Position numbers and translations under genes: made by a program | Shown here: positions 27,265 through 36,143 of the stretch, piece by piece | How positions within the stretch are numbered: position 1 is the stretch's first letter | Layout: each line of letters starts with the position of its first letter | DNA from: an uncultured Pseudomonas sp. | Lineage (GTDB): Bacteria; Pseudomonadota; Gammaproteobacteria; Pseudomonadales; Pseudomonadaceae | Direction: 5' to 3' | DNA length: 64,000 bases | NCBI RefSeq assembly: GCF_943846705.1 | Contig: NZ_OX044366.1 | Location: 124,001 to 188,000 of the forward strand | Notes under the pieces: generated by a model | Seen by the model: only the letters and a program-made list of their open reading frames with translations | What the model was told of the DNA's origin: nothing | The model's database searches: none

Positions 27265-28230
27265 ATGCGCTCATCTGAAACCATCACCGGCAAACCCAAA
27301 CTGGGCATCAGTGCCTGCCTCTTGGGTGCTGAGGTTCGCTATAACGGCGGGCACAAGGAGTCGCGGCTGTGCAGCCAAACGCTTAGCGAATACTTTGATT
27401 TTGCCCCCGTGTGCCCGGAAGTGGGCATTGGCATGAGCACCCCGCGTGAGCCGATCCGCCTGGTCGGCGACCCGCAAGCGCCGCGCGCCGTGGGCACGGT
27501 CAATCGCGAGGTGGATGTCACCGCGCCGCTGGCCACTTTTGGCGAGCGCATGGCCGATGAGCTTAACGATATCTGCGGCTATATCTTTATGCAGCAATCG
27601 CCCTCCTGCGGCCTGCACCGGGTCAAGGTCTATCAGGACAACGGCCGCCCCAGCGAGCCAGGCCGCGGCATCTTCGCCGAAGCTTTCTGCGCCCGACACC
27701 CCAATCTGCCGGTGGAAGAAGACGGCCGCCTCAACGACCCGATTTTGCGCGAGAACTTCATTACCCGCGTGTTCGCCTACTCGGAGTGGCAACAGTTGCT
27801 GCGCGATGGCCTGAGCCGCAAAGCACTGATCGACTTTCACTCGCGTTACAAGTACCTGCTGATGGCCACCAACCCGCTGCAGTACAAGCTGCTCGGACGC
27901 CTGCTCGGCAATCTCGGCCAGCAAGACCTGCAGGCGCTGGCCTCGCACTATTTCAGCGAGCTGATGAGCGCGTTGAAAAGCTGCGCCACCCGCCGCAGCC
28001 ACAGCAACGTGCTGCAGCACATCAGCGGTTACTTCAAGCAAGCGCTGAGCCGCGAAGACAAGCAGGAAATGCAGCAACTGATTGGTCAGTACCGTCTCGG
28101 CGTAGTGCCACTGGTGGTGCCGATGACCCTGCTCAAGCATCACTTACGTCGCCACCCGGACGCCTACATTGCGCAGCAGGTGTACCTGCAGCCCCACCCG
28201 GAAAACCTCAGCCTGCGTAATGCTCTATGA
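27265..28230 (+). CDS. DUF523-DUF1722 fusion protein (thiouracil-desulfurase-like plus YbgA domain)
   Basis: 321 aa, start MRSSETITGKPKLGISACLL chosen for its GGAGG site; a GTG-like extension to 27220 was rejected because it covers the second operator. The N-terminal DUF523 half (about 10-155) has the three conserved cysteines in ISACLLG (C18), PVCPE (C50) and SPSCG (C115), which in TudS hold a [4Fe-4S] cluster that removes sulfur from thiouracil. The C-terminal DUF1722 half (about 190-310) resembles E. coli YbgA, which is encoded next to phr. First gene of an overlapping operon with the regulator and photolyase. A role in thiolated-nucleobase photodamage is inference. Confidence 0.9.
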   Translation: MRSSETITGKPKLGISACLLGAEVRYNGGHKESRLCSQTLSEYFDFAPVCPEVGIGMSTPREPIRLVGDPQAPRAVGTVNREVDVTAPLATFGERMADELNDICGYIFMQQSPSCGLHRVKVYQDNGRPSEPGRGIFAEAFCARHPNLPVEEDGRLNDPILRENFITRVFAYSEWQQLLRDGLSRKALIDFHSRYKYLLMATNPLQYKLLGRLLGNLGQQDLQALASHYFSELMSALKSCATRRSHSNVLQHISGYFKQALSREDKQEMQQLIGQYRLGVVPLVVPMTLLKHHLRRHPDAYIAQQVYLQPHPENLSLRNAL

Positions 28231-29168
28231 GCCTTGAGCAGGACTGCGCTGGCCCTAACGCGGACGACTACCAGACGGCCATTGCCCAAGGTCTGATGCC
28301 GATCCGCGATGTCGCACGTATCACTGGAGTCAACGCGGTCACCCTGCGCGCCTGGGAGCGGCGCTATGGCCTGATCATTCCGCACCGCACGCCCAAGGGC
28401 CATCGCCTGTACTCGGATGAGCATGTGGCACGCATCCAGGCGATTCTCACGTGGCTCAATCGCGGCGTCTCGGTCAGCCAGGTCAAGGGCCTGCTGCGCA
28501 GTAACCAGCCCGCCTTTGCCGAAGCCAGCTCGCAGTGGGAAGCCAAGCGCCAGCAGTTGCAGGAAGCCATCTGCAACCTCAATGAGCGTCGCCTGGATGA
28601 CTGCTTCAACAGTGAGCTGGCGCTCTACCCGCCGCACACCCTGTGCCAGCAACTGCTGTTGCCACTGCTCGAAGCACTCGAATTGCGCTGGCGCAATCAG
28701 TTCGGCGCACAGGCCGAGCGGGTGTTCTTCTACTCCTGGCTGCGCAGCAAGCTCGGTGCGCGGCTGTACCACAACAACCGCCAACACACTGGCACACCAC
28801 TGTTGCTGATCAACGTCTCGGAGCTGCCCATGGCGCCGGGGCTGTGGCTGACCGCCTGGCTGGCGAGCAGCGCCGGCATTGCGGTCGAGGTGTTCGACTG
28901 GCCGCTGCCGCCGGCAGAACTGGCCCTGGCGGTCGAGCATATTCAACCGCGAGCGGTGCTCTTGTATTCCAGCCAGGCGCTCAACAGCAGCCACCTGCAG
29001 CGGCTACTCGGCAGTTATGACTGCTCCTGCCTGCTGGTGGGTCAGGCGGTGCAAATCCACGCCGAGGAACTGCAGGCGATTACCAAACAAAACGCCGAAC
29101 TGAGCCTGGCCGCCGATCCGCTGGCCGCGCTGCACAGCCTCACCGACCTTAACCTGCTGCACAGCTGA
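28227..29168 (+). CDS. MerR-family light-response regulator, class II LitR type
   Basis: 313 aa. N-terminal MerR winged helix at about residues 22-92 (IRDVARITGVNAVTLRAWER, then PKGHRLYSDEHVARI). The C-terminal half aligns with the cobalamin-binding region of CarH/LitR by eye, but the ligand residues are lost: the W-x9-EH element reads W155...E164-R165, and the E-x-H-x-x-G element reads SELPMAPG (198-205) without His. This fits class II LitR, which works without adenosylcobalamin. Overlaps the DUF523 gene (ATGA) and the photolyase gene (TGATG). It probably binds the three TGTACA-type operators and represses its own operon in the dark. Confidence 0.88.
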   Translation: MSLEQDCAGPNADDYQTAIAQGLMPIRDVARITGVNAVTLRAWERRYGLIIPHRTPKGHRLYSDEHVARIQAILTWLNRGVSVSQVKGLLRSNQPAFAEASSQWEAKRQQLQEAICNLNERRLDDCFNSELALYPPHTLCQQLLLPLLEALELRWRNQFGAQAERVFFYSWLRSKLGARLYHNNRQHTGTPLLLINVSELPMAPGLWLTAWLASSAGIAVEVFDWPLPPAELALAVEHIQPRAVLLYSSQALNSSHLQRLLGSYDCSCLLVGQAVQIHAEELQAITKQNAELSLAADPLAALHSLTDLNLLHS

Positions 29169-29179
29169 TGGGACATTCC

Positions 29180-30622
29180 ATGCTGCAATTGATCTGGTTC
29201 CGCACCGACCTACGGGTACAGGACAACACTGCCCTGGCCGCAGCCATGGGCAACGGCCCGACTGTGGCGCTGTACCTGATCAGCCCGGCCCAGTGGCTGG
29301 CGCACGATGATGCACCGAGCAAAGTCGACTTCTGGCTACGCAACCTGAACAGCCTGGCGGCCGAGCTGGCCACGCTCAATGTGCCGCTGCTGGTGCGTTA
29401 TGCCGATGACTGGAACGCCGCCCCGCAGGTCATCAGCGAGCTGTGCCAGCAGCTGCAGGTATCCAGCGTGCATGCCAATGAAGAGTACGGCGTACACGAA
29501 CGCCGCCGTGATCAGGCCGTGACCGAGGCACTTGATGCGCTGGGGATCAACTTCAATAGCCACCTGGATCAACTGTTCTTCAAGCCCGGCAGCGTGCTGA
29601 CCCAGTCCGGCACTTACTTCAAGGTCTACAGCCAGTTCCGCAAGGTCTGCTATCAGCGCTTGCACAGCGCGTTACCGACAGTGATCGCCACGCCCAAGGC
29701 GCAGGCGCAACTGTCGATCAGCAGCGACAACGTGCCCGAACAGGTCGCCGGTTTTACCCCACCCAGCGACACCCTGCGCCAGCTCTGGCCCGCCGGTGAG
29801 GCCGAGGCGCGCAGGCGTATGGCTGATTTCGCCGCCGAGCAAATCGACGACTACCAGAACGCCCGTGACGTTCCGGCTAAACCCGGCACCAGCCAGCTAT
29901 CGGCTTACCTGGCCGCCGGGGTGATTTCACCGCGCCAGTGCCTGCATGCGGCGCTGAGCGCCAATCAGGGTGAGTTCGACAGCGGCAATAGCGGGGTGAT
30001 CACCTGGATCAACGAGCTGCTCTGGCGCGAGTTCTATAAGCACATTCTGGTCGGCTACCCGCGTGTGTCCATGCACCGTGCCTTCCGCGCGGAAACTGAA
30101 GCACTGGCCTGGCGTAACGCCCCGTCTGAGCTGCAAGCCTGGCAAGAGGGTCGTACCGGCTTGCCGATCATCGATGCGGCGATGCGCCAGCTGCTCGCGA
30201 CCGGCTGGATGCACAACCGCCTGCGCATGATCGTGGCGATGTTTCTGACCAAGAACCTGCTGATCGACTGGCGTGAAGGCGAGCGTTTCTTTATGCGTCA
30301 CCTGATCGACGGTGACCTGGCAGCGAACAATGGCGGCTGGCAGTGGAGTTCCTCCACCGGCACCGATTCGGCCCCTTACTTCCGCATCTTCAACCCGATT
30401 AGCCAGTCGCAAAAATTTGATCCTGACGGCCGCTTTATCCGTCAGTGGTTACCTGAACTGGCCGCACTGAACAATAAACATATCCATAACCCGGCGACCA
30501 GCGCCGGGCTGTTCGGCATGCCCGACTATCCGCCAGCGATTGTCGACCTGAGCAAGAGCCGCAGCCGCGCCCTGGCCGCGTTCAAGAGCCTGCCGCACTT
30601 TGCTGGCGAGGAGGCGCGATGA
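29180..30622 (+). CDS. phrB: Deoxyribodipyrimidine photolyase
   Basis: 480 aa from MLQLIWFRTDLRVQDNTALA; an ATG 12 bp earlier (29168) overlaps the LitR stop and is also possible. The N-terminal antenna domain is followed by the FAD domain with NELLWREFYKHIL, GLPIIDAAMRQLLATGWMHN and GGWQWSSSTGTDSAPYFR, the hallmarks of class I CPD photolyase. Repairs UV pyrimidine dimers using blue light. It lies in the middle of the light operon and overlaps the next gene by 4 bp. Confidence 0.96.
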   Translation: MLQLIWFRTDLRVQDNTALAAAMGNGPTVALYLISPAQWLAHDDAPSKVDFWLRNLNSLAAELATLNVPLLVRYADDWNAAPQVISELCQQLQVSSVHANEEYGVHERRRDQAVTEALDALGINFNSHLDQLFFKPGSVLTQSGTYFKVYSQFRKVCYQRLHSALPTVIATPKAQAQLSISSDNVPEQVAGFTPPSDTLRQLWPAGEAEARRRMADFAAEQIDDYQNARDVPAKPGTSQLSAYLAAGVISPRQCLHAALSANQGEFDSGNSGVITWINELLWREFYKHILVGYPRVSMHRAFRAETEALAWRNAPSELQAWQEGRTGLPIIDAAMRQLLATGWMHNRLRMIVAMFLTKNLLIDWREGERFFMRHLIDGDLAANNGGWQWSSSTGTDSAPYFRIFNPISQSQKFDPDGRFIRQWLPELAALNNKHIHNPATSAGLFGMPDYPPAIVDLSKSRSRALAAFKSLPHFAGEEAR

Positions 30623-31041
30623 GCGACTTCCTGCGCCAGTTCGCCCAAGACTTCAGCAAGCTGAACAAGCACAACCTTGACCGTTTGGGCCAGCTCTACA
30701 GCGACGACGCGCTGTTTTGCGACCCGCTGCATGAAGTGCGCGGGCTGGCGAACATGCAGCGTTATTTTACCGAGATGTACGCCAACGTCAGCGAACTGCG
30801 CTTCGACTTCTACGGCTTTGACCAAGTGCGCGACGGCGAAGGCTACCTGCGCTGGACCATGAGCTACCGCCATCCGCGCTTGGCCAAGGGGCAGTTGATC
30901 CGCGTCGAAGGCTGCTCGCACCTGTTGTGGCAAGACAAGGTCTACCGCCACCGTGACTACTTCGACGCCGGCAGCCTGCTGTACGAGCACCTGCCCTTAC
31001 TCGGTTCGGCGATTCGCTGGCTAAAACGGAGGTTGGCATGA
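30619..31041 (+). CDS. NTF2/SnoaL-like protein
   Basis: 140 aa, start MSDFLRQFAQDFSKLNKHNL. A cone-shaped alpha+beta NTF2-like fold is suggested by FCDPLHEVRGLANMQRYF and YRHRDYFDAGSLLYEHLP. This family recurs beside the SDR, amine-oxidase, DUF1365 and CFA genes in singlet-oxygen regulons. No catalytic activity known. Overlaps both neighbours by 4 bp. Confidence 0.85.
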   Translation: MSDFLRQFAQDFSKLNKHNLDRLGQLYSDDALFCDPLHEVRGLANMQRYFTEMYANVSELRFDFYGFDQVRDGEGYLRWTMSYRHPRLAKGQLIRVEGCSHLLWQDKVYRHRDYFDAGSLLYEHLPLLGSAIRWLKRRLA

Positions 31042-31811
31042 ACCCGCGACGCATCTGGCTGACCGGCGCCAGCAGTGGCATTGGCGCCGCACTGGCCGAA
31101 CTGTTGCTGCAACAAGGCCATCACCTGGCGCTCAGCGCACGCAGCGTCGAGCCGATGCAAGCCTTGGCCGACCGTTACCCGCAGCAGGTACTGGTGCTCG
31201 CCGGCGACCTCAGCGATGCCGCGCAAGTACGCGGTATTGGCGAGCATATTGCGCAGGCCTGGGGCGCACTGGACTGCGCCATCCTCAATGCCGGCACCTG
31301 CGAATATGTCGACGTCTGCTCGTTCGAAGCCGCGATGATCGAGCGGGTCATGCGCGCCAATCTGTTTTCGGCCAGCTATTGCATCGAAGCCGCCCTGCCC
31401 TTGCTGCGCCTGGGCAACCGCCCGCACCTGGTCGGGGTCGGCAGCTCGGTGACCTTTATGCCGCTGCCACGCGCCGAGGCTTACGGGGCCTCGAAAGCCG
31501 CCATGCGCTACCTGATGGAAACCCTGCGCATCGACCTGCGCGCCGAGCACATTGCCGTCACCCTGGTCAGCCCTGGATTTGTCGACACCCCGCTGACGCA
31601 AAAAAATGACTTCGCCATGCCCATGCGCTGGCCGGTGGCTAAAGCCGCCCGCCATATCGCCGAACGCTTAGACCAGCAGCCCGTTGAAATCGCCTTCCCT
31701 GGCCCCTTTATCGCCATTCTCAAGCTGCTAGGGCACCTGCCCAAGCCTTTGCAGGTGACCATCGGCGCGCGCCTGGCGCGCACTGCAGCCAAGACCAAGG
31801 ACAGCCCATGA
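31038..31811 (+). CDS. Short-chain dehydrogenase/reductase
   Basis: 257 aa. Classical SDR: TGASSGIGAALAELL (cofactor, residues about 10-24), NAGTCEYVDV, catalytic Ser in GVGSSVTFMPL and YGASKAAMRYL (Tyr-x3-Lys). Part of the conserved light/singlet-oxygen lipid cluster with the amine oxidase and CFA-type methyltransferase; substrate unknown. 4-bp overlaps on both sides. Confidence 0.92.
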   Translation: MNPRRIWLTGASSGIGAALAELLLQQGHHLALSARSVEPMQALADRYPQQVLVLAGDLSDAAQVRGIGEHIAQAWGALDCAILNAGTCEYVDVCSFEAAMIERVMRANLFSASYCIEAALPLLRLGNRPHLVGVGSSVTFMPLPRAEAYGASKAAMRYLMETLRIDLRAEHIAVTLVSPGFVDTPLTQKNDFAMPMRWPVAKAARHIAERLDQQPVEIAFPGPFIAILKLLGHLPKPLQVTIGARLARTAAKTKDSP

Positions 31812-33055
31812 AGATCGCCATTATCGGCAGCGGCATCGCCGGCTTGACCAGCGCCTACCTGCTTAACCGCACCCACCAGATCAGCGTATTCGAAGCCGGT
31901 GACTGGGTTGGCGGCCACACCCACACCGTGGATGTGCAGGTCGATGGCCAGCACCACGCCGTGGACACCGGTTTTATTGTGTTCAACGACTGGACCTACC
32001 CCAACTTTATTCGCCTACTCAACCAGCTCGGCGTTGGCTTCAAGGCCACCGAGATGAGTTTCTCGGTCAGCGATCCCGTCAGCGGTGTGGAATACAACGG
32101 GCACAGCCTCAACAGCCTGTTTGCCCAGCGCCGCAACCTGCTTTCGCCGAAGTTCTGGGGCATGGTGCGCGACATCCTGCGTTTTAACCGTGAGGCGCTG
32201 AACGACCTCAACCTGCAGCGTATTGCCCGCGACATGACTCTGGGTGACTACCTCAAGGCCAATGCCTACAGCGAGCGCTTTATCCAGCATTACATCGTGC
32301 CCATGGGCGCGGCGATCTGGTCGATGTCGCTGCACGACATGCTCGGTTTCCCGCTGCAGTTCTTCGTGCGCTTCTTCAAAAATCACGGTCTGCTGTCAGT
32401 GAGCGACCGGCCGCAGTGGTGCGTGGTCGAAGGCGGCTCCAGCAGCTACATCGCGCCGCTGACTGAGTCGTTCAAACAGCATATTCGCCTCAACTGCCCG
32501 GTTACCCGGGTAGAACGTGATGCTGAAGGCGTCACCCTGCACAGCGCGCAAGGCAGCGAGCGCTTCGACAAAGTGGTGTTCGCCTGCCACAGCAACCAGG
32601 CCCTGGCCCTGCTGGCCGAGCCCACACGCATCGAGAAAGACATCCTCGGCGCATTGCCCTACGCCGATAACGATGTGGTGCTGCACACCGACACGCGGTT
32701 GCTGCCGCAGCGCCCACTGGCCTGGGCCAGCTGGAACTATCGCCTTGGCGGCCCAGCGGATCAGCCGGCGGCCGTGACCTATGACATGAATATTTTGCAG
32801 GGCATTCAGAGCGAAACCACCTTCTGCGTCAGCCTCAACCAAACCGCGCTCATCGACCCGAGCACAATTCTCGCCCGCTACACCTACGCCCACCCGCAGT
32901 ACAGCTTGGCTGGCACCCAGGCGCAGGCACGCGGGGAAGAACTGCTGGGCGCTAACCACAGCTACTTCTGCGGCGCGTACTGGGCCAATGGCTTCCATGA
33001 AGACGGCGTGGTCAGCGCGTTGCGTGTAGCCCGTGAATTCGGTGAGGCACTGTAG
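31808..33055 (+). CDS. FAD-dependent amine-oxidase-like protein
   Basis: 415 aa. Start MKIAIIGSGIAGLTSAYLLN with the FAD motif GSGIAG, then GGHTHTVDV, DTGFIVFNDWTYPNF, and the C-terminal FCGAYWANGFHEDGVVSA. NAD(P)/FAD-binding amine oxidase family of the type found with DUF1365 and CFA-like genes; in Rhodobacter related genes belong to the singlet-oxygen regulon and flavoproteins of this class take part in furan fatty acid formation (recalled, not verified). Oxidation or desaturation of an acyl chain is a reasonable guess. Confidence 0.88.
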   Translation: MKIAIIGSGIAGLTSAYLLNRTHQISVFEAGDWVGGHTHTVDVQVDGQHHAVDTGFIVFNDWTYPNFIRLLNQLGVGFKATEMSFSVSDPVSGVEYNGHSLNSLFAQRRNLLSPKFWGMVRDILRFNREALNDLNLQRIARDMTLGDYLKANAYSERFIQHYIVPMGAAIWSMSLHDMLGFPLQFFVRFFKNHGLLSVSDRPQWCVVEGGSSSYIAPLTESFKQHIRLNCPVTRVERDAEGVTLHSAQGSERFDKVVFACHSNQALALLAEPTRIEKDILGALPYADNDVVLHTDTRLLPQRPLAWASWNYRLGGPADQPAAVTYDMNILQGIQSETTFCVSLNQTALIDPSTILARYTYAHPQYSLAGTQAQARGEELLGANHSYFCGAYWANGFHEDGVVSALRVAREFGEAL

Positions 33056-33873
33056 TGAACAGCGCAACGGCGATGAACAGCGCCCTGTACAGCGGCTGGG
33101 TGCAGCACCGGCGTTTTGCGCCGCGATTGCACAACTTCCGCTACCGTATGGGCTTGCTCTACCTAGACCTGAGCGAACAGGAGCGGGTGCTCGCGCTGTC
33201 GCCGCTGGCCGGTCGCGGGCGTTTTGCGCCCTTTGCCTTTCGTGAAACAGACTACCTGCCGCAGTTCACCGGCACCGGGATGCGCCTGATTGATGCCGTG
33301 CGCCAGCGCGTCAGCGAGGCACTCGGGCGCACGCCACTGGGGCATATCTGCCTGCTGACGCAACCGCGCAGCTGGGGCCTGGCGTTTAACCCGGCGAGCT
33401 TCTTCTACTGCCATGACGCCAATGGCCGCCTGGCGGCAATTCTCTGTGAAGTCAGCAATACGCCGTTCCGTGAGCGCTACCACTATGTGCTGCCAGCCGA
33501 AGGCGTAGGCCATCAGCACGTGGCCGTGGCCAAGGCCTTCCATGTGTCGCCATTCTTAGCGCGCGAACTGGAATACCGCATGAGTTTCAGCCCCGCCGGT
33601 GAGCGCCTGGGCATCCATATGGCCGACTGGCAGGCCGATGAAAAAATATTCGACGCCACCCTCACGCTGCGACGCACAGAACTGAACCGCGCCAGCCTGC
33701 ACCGCTACCTGCTTGCGTTTCCCTGGATGACCGGCAAGACCGTTGCGGCCATCTACTGGCAAGCCCTGCGTCTGCTGCTCAAACGCATCCCCCTGTTCAC
33801 CCATCGGGCCGCTGAAGGTGATTTCCGTACAGCCCGCCCCGCACCAAAGGAAGTCCCCGATGAAAAGCTCTAG
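33055..33873 (+). CDS. DUF1365 domain protein
   Basis: 272 aa from a GTG that shares a base with the upstream TAG stop; an ATG at 33073 giving MNSALYSGWVQHRRFAP matches the usual family start better. Contains LLTQPRSWGLAFNPASFFYC and YRMSFSPAGERLGIH. DUF1365 nearly always lies between a flavin amine oxidase and a CFA-synthase homologue, as here. Biochemical role unknown; a lipid-modification partner is inferred. Confidence 0.88.
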   Translation: MNSATAMNSALYSGWVQHRRFAPRLHNFRYRMGLLYLDLSEQERVLALSPLAGRGRFAPFAFRETDYLPQFTGTGMRLIDAVRQRVSEALGRTPLGHICLLTQPRSWGLAFNPASFFYCHDANGRLAAILCEVSNTPFRERYHYVLPAEGVGHQHVAVAKAFHVSPFLARELEYRMSFSPAGERLGIHMADWQADEKIFDATLTLRRTELNRASLHRYLLAFPWMTGKTVAAIYWQALRLLLKRIPLFTHRAAEGDFRTARPAPKEVPDEKL

Positions 33874-35134
33874 CCTGGTCTCCGCTAAAGACAACGTGCG
33901 CGCCGGCAGTGGCATGGGCGCCAGCCTGTTGCGCCGCGCCGTATTGCGCCAACTCAAGCAGCTGCGGCATGGCCAGTTGGTGGTGGTTGAAGGTGAAGAA
34001 CGCATGCAGTTCGGCGATCCGCACTCCAGCCTCTGCGCCGAGATCCAGGTGCTGGATGGGGCGCTCTGGGGTCTGGTGGCGGGTAACGGCTCGATCGGTG
34101 CCGGCGAGGCCTATATCCACGGCTACTGGACCTCCGCAGACCTGACCGCAGTGGTCCGTCTTTTCGTCAGCAACCTCGAGGTACTGGACGCCATGGAAAG
34201 TGGCCTGGCCAAGTTGGGCCGCCCGCTGATCCAGGGCCTGCACTGGCTCAATCGCAACACCCGCACGGGCTCGCGCAAGAACATCTCGGCCCATTACGAC
34301 CTGGGCAACGAGCTGTTCGAGCAGTTCCTCGACCCGAGCATGATGTACTCGGCGGCCATGTTCCACAGTGCCGATGACAGCCTGGAGCAGGCGCAGCTCA
34401 ACAAGCTCGAACGCATCTGCCAGAAGCTCGCACTCAAGCCCAGCGATCACCTGCTGGAAATCGGTACCGGCTGGGGCAGCATGGCGATTTACGCGGCCAC
34501 CCACTATGGCTGCAAGGTCACTACCACCACCTTGTCGCGTGAACAGTTCGCCTACACCCAGCAGCGCATTATCGAACTACGCCTGCAAGGGCAAGTGACC
34601 CTGCTCCTAGAGGATTACCGCGACCTCACCGGCCAATACGACAAGCTGGTGTCGATCGAGATGATCGAGGCCGTGGGCCACCGTTTTCTGCCCACCTACT
34701 TTGAGCAGTGCGCCACCCTGCTCAAGCCCGATGGGCTGATGCTGCTGCAAGCCATCACCATTCGCGACCAGCGCTATGAGCAGGCGAAAAACGCCGTCGA
34801 CTTTATCCAGCGCTATATCTTCCCCGGCGGCGCACTGCCGTCGGTGAACAAGATGCTCGAGGTCATCAGCACCAAGACCGATATGAACCTGCACCACATG
34901 GAAGACTTCGGCCTGCACTACGCGCGCACTTTGCGCATCTGGCACGACAACCTGCGTCAGGCGCGGCACAAGCTGGAGCAGCAGGGCTACGACGATTACT
35001 TCTTCCGCCTCTGGGAGTTTTACCTGTGCTATTGCGAGGGCGGCTTTATCGAGCGCACCATCGGCACCGCGCAGTTGCTGCTGGCCAAACCGGCGGCACG
35101 TCCGGCTCCACTAATGGGAAATCTCAATGGCTAA
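33860..35134 (+). CDS. Cyclopropane-fatty-acid-synthase family methyltransferase
   Basis: 424 aa, start MKSSSLVSAKDNVRAGSGMG, overlapping DUF1365 by 14 bp. The SAM-binding motif LLEIGTGWGSMAIYAAT is in the middle, preceded by SAHYDLGNELFEQFLDPSMM and followed by SIEMIEAVGHRFLPTYF and YIFPGGALPS. It methylates unsaturated acyl chains in phospholipids; members in this genomic setting make cyclopropane or 11-methyl (furan precursor) fatty acids rather than serving as the main Cfa. Its light/stress operon suggests membrane protection against singlet oxygen. Confidence 0.92.
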   Translation: MKSSSLVSAKDNVRAGSGMGASLLRRAVLRQLKQLRHGQLVVVEGEERMQFGDPHSSLCAEIQVLDGALWGLVAGNGSIGAGEAYIHGYWTSADLTAVVRLFVSNLEVLDAMESGLAKLGRPLIQGLHWLNRNTRTGSRKNISAHYDLGNELFEQFLDPSMMYSAAMFHSADDSLEQAQLNKLERICQKLALKPSDHLLEIGTGWGSMAIYAATHYGCKVTTTTLSREQFAYTQQRIIELRLQGQVTLLLEDYRDLTGQYDKLVSIEMIEAVGHRFLPTYFEQCATLLKPDGLMLLQAITIRDQRYEQAKNAVDFIQRYIFPGGALPSVNKMLEVISTKTDMNLHHMEDFGLHYARTLRIWHDNLRQARHKLEQQGYDDYFFRLWEFYLCYCEGGFIERTIGTAQLLLAKPAARPAPLMGNLNG

Positions 35135-35654
35135 GTTAATCGTCAACACCCTGCTGTTTCAGCTCGGCTGGTTCGCCTGCGTGTTTGCCGGCGACAGCCT
35201 GTGGCTGCTGATTGTTGCAGGCGTGCTGGCGGTGCATTTGCTGTGGACCAGCAGCTGGGCAGCTGAAGGTAAATTGCTGGTCAGCGTGTTTATCGCGGGC
35301 AGCGCGCTGGACAGTTTCCTGCTGAATCTCGGCGTGTTTGATTTCGGCGAGCCGCGCACCTTGATTCCGCTGTGGCTCGCCTGTTTATGGCTGTTGCTGG
35401 CGACCACGCTCAATCATTGCCTGGCCTGGACTGCACAGCCGTGGTGGCGTGGCAGCGTGCTGGGGGCCGTCGCCGCACCGCTGTCCTATTACGCCGGCGC
35501 ACAGATTGCCGGCGTCGGTTTGCCCTACGGCACCTGGCAGAGTCTGTTATTGATCAGTGCCATCTGGGCCTTGGTAATGCCCGTATTGCACGGCTTCGCC
35601 AAGCTTTATCGCAGCCAGTACGAGCAAAGCCAGCGCGTGCGCCATTCGGCATAA
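35127..35654 (+). CDS. DUF2878 membrane protein
   Basis: 175 aa, start MAKLIVNTLLFQLGWFACVF, about five membrane helices. DUF2878 proteins commonly end the SDR - amine oxidase - DUF1365 - CFA cluster. Overlaps the methyltransferase gene by 8 bp. Function unknown. Confidence 0.88.
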   Translation: MAKLIVNTLLFQLGWFACVFAGDSLWLLIVAGVLAVHLLWTSSWAAEGKLLVSVFIAGSALDSFLLNLGVFDFGEPRTLIPLWLACLWLLLATTLNHCLAWTAQPWWRGSVLGAVAAPLSYYAGAQIAGVGLPYGTWQSLLLISAIWALVMPVLHGFAKLYRSQYEQSQRVRHSA

Positions 35655-35739
35655 GACGGCTCCGCCTGGTGGACTCGAGCCTGTGCCCAGATGTCGGCAG
35701 CAGACGCCACGTCTGTCGCCATGGCGTACACTGCGCGGC

Positions 35740-36051
35740 ATGAGCCAACACATTCCCCTGACCCAACTGCCGAGCGAGCCCGCAGTCAGCTGCAGTAACT
35801 GCGCGGCCTGTTGCTGCCAGCTTGAGGTGATGTTGATCACCGATACCGGCGTGCCTAAACGTTATATCGATAACGACGACTGGGGCGGCGAAGTCATGCT
35901 GCGCCTGGATGACGGTTGGTGCGCGGCGCTGGACCGCAACACCATGCGTTGCACCATCTACGAAGTGCGCCCACTGATTTGCCGCGAATTCGAAACCGCC
36001 TCTCCCGAATGCCTGGATGAGCGCAAGGGTATGTCGAGCATCTACCGCTGA
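35740..36051 (+). CDS. YkgJ-family cysteine cluster protein
   Basis: 103 aa, start MSQHIPLTQLPSEPAVSCSN. Cysteine pattern C-x2-C-x2-CC (SCSNCAACCC) and later GWCAALD, MRCTIYEVRPLICREFE, typical of the YkgJ/UPF0153 zinc- or Fe-S-binding family. A GTG 57 bp upstream is in frame but lacks support. Role unknown. 85 bp after the light operon and followed by a strong terminator. Confidence 0.88.
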   Translation: MSQHIPLTQLPSEPAVSCSNCAACCCQLEVMLITDTGVPKRYIDNDDWGGEVMLRLDDGWCAALDRNTMRCTIYEVRPLICREFETASPECLDERKGMSSIYR

Positions 36052-36100
36052 CAGCGCGTAACGACGGCAAAGACTGCCTGCCGCAAATGGCAAACCGAAA

Positions 36101-36124
36101 AAAACCGGGTCGCGACCCGGTTTT
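36101..36124. terminator. Bidirectional terminator between ykgJ-like and pagL
   Basis: Perfect 12+12 palindrome (AAAACCGGGTCG and its complement), A-rich on the left and T-rich on the right. It serves the plus-strand gene and the convergent pagL. Confidence 0.9.
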
Positions 36125-36143
36125 CTTTTAGCGCCACCTCCCG

